NCBI GenBank assembly: GCA_961205875.1
Contig: OY540812.1
Coordinates: 25,677,098-25,741,097 of the forward strand
From: Sialis fuliginosa
Taxonomy: Eukaryota > Arthropoda > Insecta > Megaloptera > Sialidae
Reading direction: 5' to 3'
DNA: 64,000 bases
Part shown: positions 1 through 13,000 of the stretch, one piece after another
Position numbering within the stretch: the first letter of the stretch is position 1
Layout: every line of letters begins with the position of its first letter
Made by a program: the position numbers and the translations under genes
The notes under the pieces: model-generated
The model's database searches: none
Seen by the model: the letters and a program-made list of their open reading frames with translations, nothing else
Told to the model about the DNA's origin: nothing

Positions 1-20
1 TTGGAGCCACATACAAGTGC

Positions 21-350
21 ATTTTGAGTTAGAAAAAAATATAAATAACTACTAATTGAGATCTACATTTTGACACTCCATTTGCCTAGATATAAAAACA
101 GAAAATTCTGACACCCCTCCTTATTATTCCAAAATTAAAAATTATATTGTTGACTTTAGTATTTGTTGTTGGTAGTCCCACCAAAGTCTCGTTACCAAAT
201 ATTTTTCAGATTTTTGAGCCAGTAGTTACAGAGGTAGAGGAGGGGGGGCAAAATAAAATACTGCTTTTAGCCCCCTACAGGCGCCATTTTTGAGTTAGAA
301 AAAAAATATGGTCAAATTCTACTGATTAAGATCTACATTTTGATACTCCA
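21..350. repeat. Two diverged direct repeat copies at the left edge
   Basis: Positions 21-80 and 286-350 carry the same sequence with small differences: 'gagttagaaaaa', then 'actactaattgag' or 'actgattaag', then 'atctacattttga.actcca'. The stretch between them is AT-rich with no coding signal. This looks like two fragments of one interspersed repeat. The rest of 1-773 shows no gene, and the short open frames on the - strand there have no coding character. Confidence 0.5.
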
Positions 351-773
351 CATATACAATTTTTTTTACTTTTTTTTTATTTGCTTTAATGGATTCATTG
401 TATTTAAATGTGCGTCTGAAGTTGAATAATATATTATATATACACATATATATTAATACGAAGAAATTCATGTCAACTATACGTAACATGGTTAATTTAT
501 GAACGTTCTTAATGATTAATAAATTAGATTGTAGCATTTGAACAGAAAATAGAAAACATAGTGTGGTCATTAGCTGTCATAATCATGAATGTTTTCCGGT
601 AGTAAGGTTCTGAGAAAATGTATATGTAAACAAAACAAAAGGAACAAAAATGTCCATTAAATAAGCCGTTATCGATATAAATATATACAAAAATGTGGAA
701 GTAAAAACAAATATACAAATTTTTTATAAATATTTTGTAATAAAAGGAAACCGTTTTGATGAATATTTTGCAG

Positions 774-900
774 GATCTACACACTAGAAACGAGTGAGAA
801 CAGCGGCGGCGGTGAGTCACGCTGGAGACAGTTTGCGAACAAAGATTTGAAGTACGGGCTCACAGTGGACAGGATAACGTGGTATAACTGTCCGGAGTGA
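774..900 (+). CDS. Probable terminal exon of an unidentified upstream gene
   Basis: A good 3' splice site (tattttgcag) precedes an open frame of about 41 codons that is clearly more GC-rich than its flanks. It begins after one leftover base, with IYTLETSENSGGG, and ends ITWYNCPE followed by TGA at 898-900. An AATAAA lies 42 bp further on, which suits a last exon. I do not recognise the protein. An alternative reading is an internal exon ending at 896: the bases GA are followed by a perfect donor (gtgagt), and the phase would join the phosphatase exon at 10043 as GA|G. That would make it an alternative upstream exon of the DUSP gene. The TATA promoter at 3778 favours the terminal-exon reading, while the GC content favours the other. 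Confidence 0.4.
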
Positions 901-941
901 GTCTGTACTTTAGAAAGCTGCAGGCAGGTTGCGAACAGCTA

Positions 942-947
942 AATAAA
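942..947 (+). terminator. AATAAA polyadenylation signal
   Basis: This AATAAA lies 42 bp after the TGA at 898-900 and is the first such signal after that exon. It is a weak call because the surrounding DNA is AT-rich. Confidence 0.3.
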
Positions 948-1055
948 TATTATATTCAATTCTATTTGGAAAGATTATGGTACATACTCGTACATAAGGT
1001 GATACATTCTGATTGGAACTTCTTCTACATCTTATGAAGTTCAAACAAATTTTAA

Positions 1056-1372
1056 CCCGAGAAAAAATTCAAATCAGATCGTGATAGATCTGCATTTTTT
1101 CACTGGTTTTTGATCTATGGAGACCTGCAAAGATTTACAACGATCTACAAAGATCTACAATCTCTGAAGATCGTTGTAACGTTGAAAATTCATAAACTTT
1201 CAACGTTGAAATTTCATGTATTTTCAACGAAAATCTTTATAGATCTTTGACGTTGTAGATCTTTACAGGTCTCCATAGATAAAAAAACAAGTTAAAAAAT
1301 ATGATGTCGTCTCAAAATACAGATCTATCAAGATCTGATTTGATCACTTCAGATCTGAAATTTTTTCCCGGG
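1056..1372. mobile_element. Short inverted-repeat element (MITE-like), CCCGRGAAAAAATT ends
   Basis: The ends CCCGAGAAAAAATTC and (reversed) CCCGGGAAAAAATTTC are inverted. The interior is also largely self-complementary: 'gatctatggagacct' near 1112 pairs with 'aggtctccatagat' near 1267. It is rich in AGATCT-type words. A shorter relative with CCTGGGAAAAA ends lies at 39476-39613. I see no clear target duplication. Confidence 0.55.
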
Positions 1373-1608
1373 AAGTGTTGTTAAAATTTCATAATAATTT
1401 AGTAAGTTAACGCAGTGTGGATATGATGTATGATGTAGTAGAGGACAGTACCTACACGTAAATCTGACAGCCTCATAATGTCACTGTATTTGACACTTCG
1501 TTAAGCATGTAAACAGTTAATAACTATTTCTCCATGTACACATTTCCACACGTGATACGCGCTCTGGCGCCATATGATCAATGAAAGCGACAAACCGCCG
1601 CGCGTGAT

Positions 1609-1628
1609 TGTGTGTGTGTGTGTGTGTG
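1609..1628. repeat. (TG)10 microsatellite
   Basis: Uninterrupted TG dinucleotides over 20 bp, next to a locally GC-rich patch (1555-1610). Confidence 0.9.
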
Positions 1629-1927
1629 ATTCATTGGCGGGTTAGAGTTTTTAACAATCTCCACTGCAACAGGTGACAAAATATTGATATTAAATTAAAT
1701 AAATAGTAATTTAATTATACATAATATAGGTATTTTTACAAAGAATATAAAATCCACCCAAATTTTTAATAATTCTTATTTGATTAGGTACACACAGATT
1801 GTCAAATAATAAAATGAACACATAACATATATCAAAAATATAAAACATCCTAAACAATTTATATTTAAATGATTAAGTCCCCTTCCAAAAAAAAACAAAA
1901 AAAAAAAACTATAAACAAATACAGAAA

Positions 1928-2419
1928 GATGGATAAGTGCTTGCGCCCTAAGGGTTCTGTACCGTTATATAAAATATAATTATTGCCAATAGTTAGTTAC
2001 GTAAACAATGAACCCGATTCCCAAAGCGTCTTTGTGTTTAGGCGTCTTAACGAAGACTTTGTATGAAAAAAGCCGCAAATTTTAGTTTGTTACGTAATAA
2101 TCTCCCAAATTTTAAGATTCTAGGTCAACAGGAAGTACCCTATAGGTTTTGATGATTAGTCAGTTAGTCAGTCTATCGGTATCAAAATACGCTTAGAAAG
2201 GTTTTAAAAAATGTTTTTATTGCACTGACAACGAGTTAGAAACTTGATATTTTTTTACGGGACTATGATGTTGTAAATTGTTAATATTTGACACAAATAT
2301 CAACTAGATACATCTAACCGTTCATGAGAATAAGTCTTGACGGACAGACAGACGGATAACAAAATGATCCTATATGGATTTCGTTTTTTTTCATTTTGAA
2401 GTATACAGAACCCTAAAAA
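1928..2419 (+). mobile_element. Lepidopteran-type interspersed repeat, copy 1
   Basis: The left part reads 'ttgcgccctaagggttctgt' and the right part has 'gacggacagacagacgg', 'gatcctatatgg' and 'acagaaccctaaaaa'. The first and last words are inverted (AGGGTTCTGTAC versus GTAYACAGAACCCT). It matches copy 2 at 17626-18087 in the same orientation, including 'gttagttacgta.acaat' and 'cccgattcccaa'. I recall this as a very common repeat in moth and butterfly genomes. No coding region is present. Confidence 0.6.
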
Positions 2420-3722
2420 TGTACTTGTGCAAGTACAATTACTCTACAAAAGTATATTATTATTATTAGTACAAGTACACTAAGTATACGTGCATTGCCA
2501 AAAAGATATATTTAATCTGATCGATTTAAAAAAGTTTCACTATATTTAATTAATTCCCACTTCTTTATTTTAAATCAGCCGGTAGAAAAATTATTACATT
2601 AAAAAATTTTATTTGACAATTTCCACCCCTTTAATTTTACAAGGGTAAAAGATACAAAAGTGTATTTTGACAAAAATTGATTTTCGATTGTTGTCCCCGA
2701 TAAAAAACTGAAATATTTCATGTTTCGCATAAAATACATAGAATTTTTAATAAAAATGTTTCAAAAATTATCTAATAAAAAATCCTCAAACAAAAACAAT
2801 GATGTTTAACTTTTTGTATATGAAATACTTTCCTACTTACACAGCTGCCAAATGACTCTTTGTTAACTTATGTCATTTAACAGTATGTTAGATGTAAAAA
2901 GATTTTTCTAATTTAAAATTGATAGTGCATGGAAAATTTATGATAATCCAAATATGATCGCGGGCCAGACTAATTATTCAGACTTTTGCCCACGCCTGAT
3001 GTATATCTATTGAACTACATCTTAAGGCAGTTGGCTACCGAAACTAAAATAGTTAAATCGATCTCAAAATACAGGATTACCAGGAGATTCCATGGATTTT
3101 TTTTTCAAAATTTTCCTCTGTTCCGTTTTTGAGTAATTCATAATCAAAGTTGAAATCATTGGACAACACTTTTTTGTTAAAAATTCTATAAAAAATAGTA
3201 AGATTATTTAAAAAAAATACGATCAATTCAGTGGTTTTAGAAGTGTATGCATACGTAAGCCAAAAGGCCTGGTAACGCAGCATCGTTTTAACACATAATA
3301 TGCGTGTATGTAAAGGGGGGGGGGGAGATCTGTGTATGTATCGATGCATTACCAAACTATTTACGCTATAACCACATTTCAGTGTTAACTCAATAAATTC
3401 AAATAAAAATTTGGAGCCCATAAGATGGTGTTATCAAGTATTATTTATAATAAAAAATAATATTTGTATAAAAGTTTTAACTGACATTACATTGCATGCT
3501 TTAGCATAAGCGATCCCTCTTACCACTCGCCTCTTAAAGACTGTAATCAACCTCCTTTAGTATCAATAAGTACCAATTTATAAATTAATGCAAAAAAATA
3601 AATATACAAAAAAATAAAATTCTGCAATAATATTTAACATGTTTAAGTATTAACGCCCGCTACTGATTAGCTATGTGTGTGTGTTTGTGCGTGTGCGTGT
3701 CCGGGGACGCCGTCGTGATGCT

Positions 3723-3812
3723 CATTCCTGAGGAATGCGGTGCCAGTGCGCATGCGTGTGGATCCTAAAGCGCCGCATATAAAAGTTCTGTCACTGTTCA
3801 AATAACAACAGT
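3723..3812 (+). promoter_or_regulatory. TATA/Inr core promoter of the DUSP gene
   Basis: A GC-rich island in AT-rich DNA (about 3650-3780) ends in TATAAAA at 3778-3784. An arthropod-like initiator CAGT lies at 3809-3812, with its A at 3810, 32 bp from the first T of the TATA box, which is textbook spacing. An imperfect palindrome cattcct-g-aggaatg sits upstream at 3723-3737 and may bind a dimeric factor. The next good start codon downstream is CAAAATG at 4090. The leader would contain a few short upstream ATGs. Confidence 0.55.
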
Positions 3813-4089
3813 ACTGACTCACTTATTAATCATTGCGGCGGCTAAATTGCTTAGGATCTGCCCGATTATAAATAGTACCAGTGAATCTTATGAACATTTA
3901 ACATAAACTGTGCCTAAAAATATTTATTTTCGTGCATTTATGTACACACTTTTGCATTGTGCTAAAGACTATTCTAGTGTGAAAAAAATATTTTAAAATA
4001 AATAATGACAAACTGATGCTGTAGCATCATAAATTTTATTTTAATTTTTGTTTAAGTAAATATTTATATATATATTTTTTTTTTTCAAA

Positions 4090-7000
4090 ATGAAGTCAAA
4101 AAGTCAAACTGTTGAAAATATTGATAAAGACAGTTCTACTGATAATAACAATAGTGAAGAATCTATAGAAAATAAAAGTGAAATTGTTCAAGATATTTTA
4201 CACAATAATGTTCCAGACGATAAAATCTTAAGGTTAGAAAAAAACTCCAACAATTTGTTTATTTTAGGTACCTTTTTATTTTTAATGACATTTTTTAGTT
4301 TTTAGTAGCGCCCTTAAAAGAATAGTCCTCTGATAAGCTTCTCTAGTTTCTATACATATACCTAAATACAATATAAAAATCGCTTTAAGATAATTTAAAA
4401 ATTATTTTTCGTTCCAACCTTTTAAATATTTAATAGTTAGATAAAAGATACCTTTACAAAAACAACTGTTGCAATCATTATAAAAATGAAACACATTTAA
4501 ATAGATTCAGGGACAAATTTAGTGGCAAAAAATAATAATTGAAAGAACACGTTTTAAAGTAATTAAAAACTCGCAATACCTTGTAATTTATATCTAATTA
4601 AAACTTGTTTACTTCCTTTCTTCTAGATATAATAATATATCATTAAATCGAAAAATAAGAGTCCATACATAATTTACTACATTTAACATTTTACTCATGT
4701 GACATGATTTTATATTACAAAATACTCAATTAATTATTAAATTATTAGTTAAATATATGCATTTTGAATAGTATTTGTGATTCTTATATTTATTTTTCCC
4801 ATGGGGGCGATATTTTTATTGAATCCAGGACAGTACCCGGAGGGTGGGATAATAATAAACTCATCAAATAAAATAAGAGATCAAAATATTCATTCAAAAA
4901 GGACAATATTCAAATTGTTGTACAGAGTTTAATTTACAAAAAAAACTTTATGAAGCTTGAAATCTTTATTTTACAATGCTTTCCAATTTTGAATTTTTAA
5001 TTGCAAATTTTGAAAGGATTCTTGGGGTTAAATTTTTTTTAGGAAATATCTGTTATTCCAGCTTTAAATTTGATTTACAATTTTATTTCACAAAGTTATT
5101 TAACATCCAAGTAGAATTGTCATTTTGAGTTTGTGAACTTGTAAATGGTTAACAAATCAACGTATAGTTTTAAAATGTATGGACAGCTTGAACCATTTTA
5201 AGAAAATTTTACAACTATACATTTTCCTTTTTTTCTTCTTGTAATTTGTCAACTGGATGTACCTTTTTTAAAAGTATATTTATTTGTTTCAATTGTAATG
5301 ACCTTTTTTGTTCTACATTTATAATTGTCAACTACACAAAATGACTTTTACAACTGCACTTTTAATTTTTAGAATTGCAGAAACAAACCACAACTACACA
5401 CTAAAATAACCCTTGGCTTGAATTATTCTCTTTAAAATGCGTTCATTGATTTTTTATAAAAAAAAAATTACAGACATTTTCTAATTAAAATAAACTCTTG
5501 CTTTAATTCAATTCATAACGAAAAAAGAACATAAAACTATTGTGTTGAACCTGATTATTCTTCTTGTCAATGCAAGAATATAAAAAAGACTATAAAGTCC
5601 TTTTATAGGAATGATAAACGCAGTTATTATGCATATATTGGAGCCCCCGGAGTCGGTGCATATCCTTGTAATTATTGGTATATTCATCTTAAGATAGTTC
5701 TCGTGCTACAGTACTATCAAAAAGTTACGCTCATAATACCATGGTAAAATATCGAAAATAATTGCGTTGCTACAAAGAATTTTTGATCAAGTCTATACCC
5801 AAAGCCGTCTATTGTTGTATTAGTACGTATAAGAGCAGTTTTCTTTATTTTATGACTAAACGCTTCGACAGATTTTGATAAAAAACTACCAAACTGCAAA
5901 GGGTTATTATTCTGATATGTGATAAAAAATTCAAAATGATTGACCGTTTTGTTTATGAAATACAATTGTATTTCAAATATGAAACGGTCAATCATTTTGT
6001 TTCTGAAATACAACGTTTATTTCAAAAACAAAACGGTCAATCATTTGGAATTTTTTATCACATATCAGAATTATAAGCCTTTACTGTTTGATAGTTTTTT
6101 ATTAAAATCTGTCGAAGTTTTAGTCATGAGAATGGACATAATACGAACTTGATATAGTGGATACGTATAAAAGTGGCAAACTTTGATGATAATTATCTCG
6201 AGTTTAAAACGGTCAATCTCTTTTAAATTTCACGTTTGGATAGATATCATTATTCTTTTTATGTACTGAATTTTTTTAAAAATTCTATCGAAATGACGTT
6301 TGCACGAGAACTACCTTAATATGCCGGGTACTCCATCTACACAAGTATATGATATTCTATTGCGTGATGTCAATCCCTAAATTCTTTTAGAGACATGCAC
6401 CTGCCAACAAATAATAATCTATTTACAACAATAGACAGTTTGACAGGTGTACAAATATTTGTTGTCTAAAGGTTGTCGGTGCTCCTAGTATTTAAACATT
6501 TCATTGCGGACCATTTAATTTAATTAACACGACTTTATTATAAGTACAATAATCTTACACACCTTGCCAATATTTCTTCTATACAATGTTGCTATTTTGT
6601 CTATCAAATCAAGGTATTTTTACTGCAGATTTTTCTAAAATTTAATTGGCTAAAGAAATATTCGAATTAAATTCTCTCAGAAAATTTGGTATATTTATTA
6701 TGAAGAAAATAATCATACTAGAAACAATTGGTGGAAACTAATATAATGAAATTTCGTAAACCTATTTTATATCGATGGCCTTAGGTGAAAATGTGATTTT
6801 TTAGAAAGTGATTTGAAATTTTGAAATATATGTTTTATGTTCAGATTTCTCAAATGAATACTAAACGAAATAACAAATAAACTAAATGAAAGTGGGGTAG
6901 GTCCATTTAAAAAAAATCAAGTTAATGATAACAATAGGGAGAATTCAATATGAAAATACACGGCTTAAATATTAGTAAAAATTAAAAATGTCAATAATCA

Positions 7001-10000
7001 TGCATGTTATGTATGACTATTACCTACTTAAAACCATCGATATTGTACATTGTATATCCATACTAATATTATGAATACGAAAGTAACTCTGTCTGTCTGT
7101 TTGTTACCTTTTCATGGTTAAACCACTGAACTGATGAAATTTGGCAGGAAGATAGCTTGCATCTTGAAGATGGACTTAGGCTACTTTGTAACCCGAAAAC
7201 TGATTACAATTACAAATTCCACGCGAACGAAGTCGCAAATAACAGCTAGTTCTATTTATAAAGGCATATATGAATAATATTTTCTATTCTAGTTTCTCAT
7301 ACAATTTGATTTTTCTTTCTGTATTTAAAAAGTATTTTCTTGATATTATCACTGACCAATGTTTCATCACAAATTTCCATGATCATCATTAATAAAGTTT
7401 AGTGTATAATCACATAGCATGACATACCTACATATGATATAATCCCACAATGAAATAATACCTATTTATAATGTTAAGTACATACCATATTATAACGGGT
7501 GTTCAAAATAACTGTTACGAATTTTTTTATCGAAATATAGAAAAACATTGTAGACAAAGGTTACTCAGTTTCGAGGGGGCAATATTATTATTTGTGAGTG
7601 TTATTTATGTTTTTTTTACATTTTTTAATACTTGAAGTGATTTTTTCAAAGTTTAAAAAAAAATGCATTGATGTTATACCTACTTGTGATTTAAAAGAAC
7701 ATTGTCCTTTTTCTCGAAATTAATTTATTTTTAATGGTAAAACTCGAGTTCGGTACATTAATTAACTAAAAAATTCGATCCGATCAAAAAACAGTTTATA
7801 GGTTCTCATTTAAAAAATAAAATTACCATTTAAAAATGGTAAAAGATCAAATAAAAAATGATATTTGTCTGATTTTTTTCTCTAAGCAGCTTACTATTTT
7901 AAACAAAAATGTGTACCTAATATTTATAAAATAGTTATTCCTCTGATCAAATTAAATGTTAAATAGTAAAATGTACGATATGCATAATTTTAAGTCTTAT
8001 ATTGTTAAAAAGGTAATATGCCCTTGAAATTCTAAATAACACAAAAAAACATTTTAAAATAGCTATGTTCATGTATATATGTATGTAGGTAGGTAGGTAC
8101 ATATGTAATGTATGTACACAAAGTTCATGTCGTGTATGTTGTAGATTTTTCTGTCGTGAATGTCACTGATATTAATATTGATATTATTTATTTTTGTAAA
8201 TATCTGAAATTACTTGGTCGGTGAATCGTCCAGGTGTATTTATAGCAGTCAGTGACCTCGGGATAGTTTCAGGGGCGCATTCCGCTTAGCTAGAGTTTTA
8301 TTAAAAGTTTAGAAAACCTCGTGCATTTGAAGTAGCATCTGTCGTGCCCCAAAATAGACGAATGAACTGTGTATGACCCTTACACAAGTCATACAAATTT
8401 AGTTTTAATATAGTACATATATTTAACAATATAAATCTGCAATTTTATTCATAATTGCACATAAGTTAAGTGCGCTCATTTTTCTTTTTTTAAAAATATT
8501 TTTGCTCATGTAATTGAGTAACCAAAACAATCATATTAGAGAATATGTAATACAACTGTACACTTTCAACCTCCCTGTAAAACAATTTATATTACTAAAT
8601 ACAGTATTTTTCTATGCTATTCTATTCTATGATATTCGAATACAAATCTGCATTTTTTTTTCATAATTGAATTAAACTTTTCAAATACATAATAGGGGGG
8701 GGGGGGCAATAAATCTGCTACATTTTGTTACGAGATGAGAGGCTAATCTGCGTTAAGTAACAAAAAAAACTGTTGTTGAAACTGTCACAATTGCACAAAT
8801 TTTCAGTTATCCTAAATTTTCTGCAATTTTTTAATTATGTAATAAGCAATAATATACATAAATAAATATAAGGTATTGGCACCAGTTATGGTCACTATAA
8901 GAGCAAAGTTTACTGTTTTTGTGATTGACGGGATTCTTTTTTGTAATTCTCATGAACTCATGCATGTTACTATTAAAATAAGTAACTCTTTATTTAATCA
9001 ATTTAATTACCAAAGTCCGCAAATATAGTTTTTTTTTTTTAAATTATACCTTTTATTTTGTTTATGTTTTTTCTACAATAATGGATAAAGTAAAACCAGT
9101 AATAAGCACGCAGTGATGGACACTTACTAATGATTACAAAATGATAAGTACTACGACACAAAAGATATAAAAGAAAGAATAGTCAAATTTGAAACAATGT
9201 AAAGCAGTTTCTATGATAATATAATAATTAATAAATAAATTATACTAATCATTAGTTCAAATGTTCACCATTTTGACACCTACTGGCCGATTTTCATCAA
9301 ATCACGCTGTAAGACAGAAATGTATATAGATTAATATTCAGAAATGGTAGTAATCAAATATCAACAAATATTTCTAGTTCAGTACATTTAATTTAAAAAT
9401 AGCCATTACTGAGGTCATATCTAAGACTGGTGCCAGTACCTTATAAATACCTACTTAATGAGATACAATTACATATAATTATGTTTTATTGAGTAAGAAC
9501 AAGCGTTACATATTTAAGGGAAAAGACCTGATGATTTGTAACGATTTGTTAACCCCCTCCCCCTCTTCATATATATAATTAATTATAGGCTGATAAATAT
9601 AAAATAAAATATTTGTATTAATGTATTCATTTAATTTTGTTTAAAATAAAAAAAATGAGCTTTGTGTGGATTCAGAGCTGTGCAAGTATTTTACCAAAGA
9701 CAAATAATTATACCTGTACTTAAATACCAACTTAAAAAAGTTCTTGTAGTTAAAAATACTTATCTAGGTATAATAAATACATAATTATATTTTTAATATA
9801 TATAATAATATGTATATTATATATAATATATAAATACCTTTCTAAAGTACTTAAGTACATTTTTGTAAAAAGTACTAGTAGAGTATTTGTACTTGTACTT
9901 AAGTACAATTTTTGTACTTTTGCACAGCTCTGTGTGGGTTGATACTTTAGAAAACAGTATCTTTATATTGGTCGAATCTCAAACAAAGTGTGACGAAAGA

Positions 10001-13000
10001 TATAAATTAAAATATCACCATTAATTAAATTCTCTTCCACAGGCTAGTATCATCCTCCACAACAACGATCAGCCCACAAATCACGTCCTCGGTATGGGGT
10101 GTGTCGCGCGTGGCCGAAGGATTGCTAGTGGCCGCGGCGACTGCGCTTCGGCCCGGCACACTGGCCGCGCTCGGTGTGGCGTGCGTAGTCAACGCCACCA
10201 GCGAGCTACCCGATACGCCGCTGCCAGACGACCCCAACACCAGGCCGCTCTACCTACGCGTGCCTCTGTTAGACCGTGCAGATGCGGACGTAGCACCATA
10301 CTTGGACCTTGTGGCAGATACTATTGAACAGGTTAGTACCTATATAAATCAAATTACATTTTAAAGAGATGTTAATATGTAATCAAAGTTAGCCGAAATC
10401 TAGTAATGAATAATCATTTATGTCGGGTGTGATAATGAATGTGCTATAGACTACTTAAGAGCAAAAGCTAAGCTAACGCTATCTGCAAGATGTCAAATCG
10501 TTATGAATTATCTCGGGACTTTAGAGCAGTGGCAACCGGAGCAGTTCCCCGGAGCCCCCGAGCCTTTAATTACGGCCCTGCATCAATGCTTTCAAATCGC
10601 TGATTTCTACTTAACGCGCATGCAAGGTTATTCATATAATTCCTTATAACTGTTAGTGGGCTATCATTTATATATTTAATACCCCACAGATAGCGTTAGC
10701 TTAGCTTTTTCTCCAGAGCAAATTCTTTATAATACTAGTTATGAGAGTTACTAATAAAGACTTTTGCAAGAGAAACAAGATAGATTAAAATATGAAACAT
10801 ATACATAAGGGTCAAAGTGATTTACTCTATAAATATCAATCAAGAAAACTGATAATTTTTTTTGGAATTGACACTGCTAAACGGGTTGTAAAAAAACGAG
10901 TGAAAAGACAAATAACAAAATGGGTATATATGAGGAAATTAAGAAGTAGGTACTAATAAAATCGCTATAAATCTTCACATACTTAACTATTTTTCACCGA
11001 ACGTACAAGATCTAAATCTTCAAGTAAAAATCAAGTGCAGAAGAGTAAATTGATCAATTGTCTTTTCCTTGAAGATTAAGATCTTGTGCAATTTAATTTC
11101 CCCAATACAACATTGACCAAATACTGTTAATGGAGAAAATCCACATGTTTTTCCCTTTTTAAGTTTCTCATATTTTTCTACATGTAGCTTATGGTGTTCT
11201 ATTAAATTCTATAAAAATCAAGATCTTAAGTTCTATTTGCGTTATAGTGGAATTTTCAAAATAATGGAAAATGCAGTTTAAGAAAATGCATTTATTGTTT
11301 TTGTATAAATATTTTTTAGTGAATTAATGTAGAAAAACAACTACAGACACAATAGATAGTTAAAATTATACGATTTACGGTCGTCAATTTTAAGTACGTA
11401 ATATTAGTTAATTAAAAAACTGACAAGAGATTAATGTCTAATAAATAAAACAATCTAAAGCTTAACAAAAAAGTTTCTTAACAATTTTAACGAAACAAAC
11501 GAATAGTATTCATCGTCATTTACCTCATATTCAATAAAACCAGAAAATAGCGTTATCAGTATTGTCTACAATATTTTTTAAATATAATTGACACGTGTAC
11601 TACCTTCAAAACAAATGGTTCATATGTTTTTTCTTTTGTGTATTTACGTCCATATGTACACGCAGTTATATAACAGACAATTAGTGAAAATAAACTAATT
11701 TGTTTATCGTCTGCTCAAAAATACTCGCATGCTGTTTGTCAACAGAGCACTTTATTTTTGGTATTGCCTTTGTGTAATGATAAATAATTATTAGTAAGAC
11801 AAAGTTTATAAATGATCATGATTTATGACAAGCTAACTAGGATCTATTTAAAAGTTTTAAATTATATACCTGTAATTTTATTTTAACTCTCCAGGGGTAA
11901 GATTAGTTTTTTATTCTTCTAAAACGATACTATCTATATATACCTTTTCAACTTCAAATTGAGACTTATCAATTTCAAATTGGGAATAATCAATTTCAAA
12001 TTGGGACTAAACAATTTCATATTGGGAATAATCAATTTCAAATTGAGACTAAACATTTTCAAATTGGGAACAATCAACTTCACTTTGAAATTGATTATTC
12101 CCAATTTGAAATTGTTTAGTCTCAATTTGAAATTGATTATTCCCAATTTGAAATTGATTAGTCTCAATTTGAAGTTGAAAAGGTATACTCGTAGTTTAGG
12201 CTGTTGTAATTGTTTTTTCATATGTACCTATATTATAAATAATATATTATATAATAAATATTTAATTAATATACTCTGCTAATGTATCCCAATATACATA
12301 AAAAATTAAAATAACCATACCAAATACTTACGAATCCTTACAAAGGGGAAAAGGAGGAGTTCGAAAATCCTTTCATATAGAGAGTATGCTTGCCATAAAA
12401 CGTCCTGGCTTGGGTTGATGATTTAGTGAGTGAATGAGAATAAACTCTTTTTGAAAGAAATATCGATCGCGATACACGTTTATTTTTATTTTTATATAAT
12501 ATTTTTTTGTCTGAAATTCACCTTGTTAATATACGCATAAGGTACTATCACCAGTCTTGGACAATACCCAATGTTGGATACTTGTTTAATTAAATGTACT
12601 AAATTAGAAACATTTGTTGATATTTTATTACTGCCATTATTGAATCATGATCTACAGACACTTAACTGTAAAACAGCTTAATTTGATGACAGTCGGCCAA
12701 TGGGTGTCAAAATGTTGGACATTTAAACTAATAATTAGTGTAATCTGTTTATTAATTATTATATTATTATAGAATCTGCTTTACATTGTTTCAAATTTTA
12801 CGATTTTTTATTTTTTTATTTTTATTTTTTTGTAATTTTTGTGTCGTAGTACTTATCATTTTGTAATAATTAGCAAGTGTCCATCATTGAGTGCACGTAA
12901 CTAGTTTTATTTTTTTCATTACTCGAGAAAAACATAAACAAAACCAAAGGCTATCATTAAAAAAAACTATATTTGCGTACTTTAGTAATGAAAGTGATTT

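Larger units (their letters stand above)
4233..10042 (+). other. DUSP intron 1 (5.8 kb), no gene seen
   Basis: AT-rich DNA between DUSP exons 1 and 2. It holds the TTAA-flanked palindrome at 5693-6315, the repeat at 7048-7252, the inverted-repeat element at 8870-9442 and the hAT-like MITE at 9673-9932. The remaining open frames are short, AT-rich and without recognisable domains. Confidence 0.6.

Noticed and set aside
5717-6152. Two open frames of 98 and 70 codons with shared FFITYQN text
   Set aside because: Both are mirror products of the TTAA-flanked palindrome 5693-6315.
7498-7560. 'acgggtgttcaaaataact' as a transposon end
   Set aside because: No inverted partner found nearby.
10025-10240. 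Open frame on the - strand opposite DUSP exon 2
   Set aside because: An antisense shadow of GC-rich coding DNA. The + strand frame matches DUSP14 block by block.
11934-12282. Repeating INFKLG proteins on both strands
   Set aside because: Produced by the 21-bp tandem repeat and its mirror image, with no start context or flanking gene structure.
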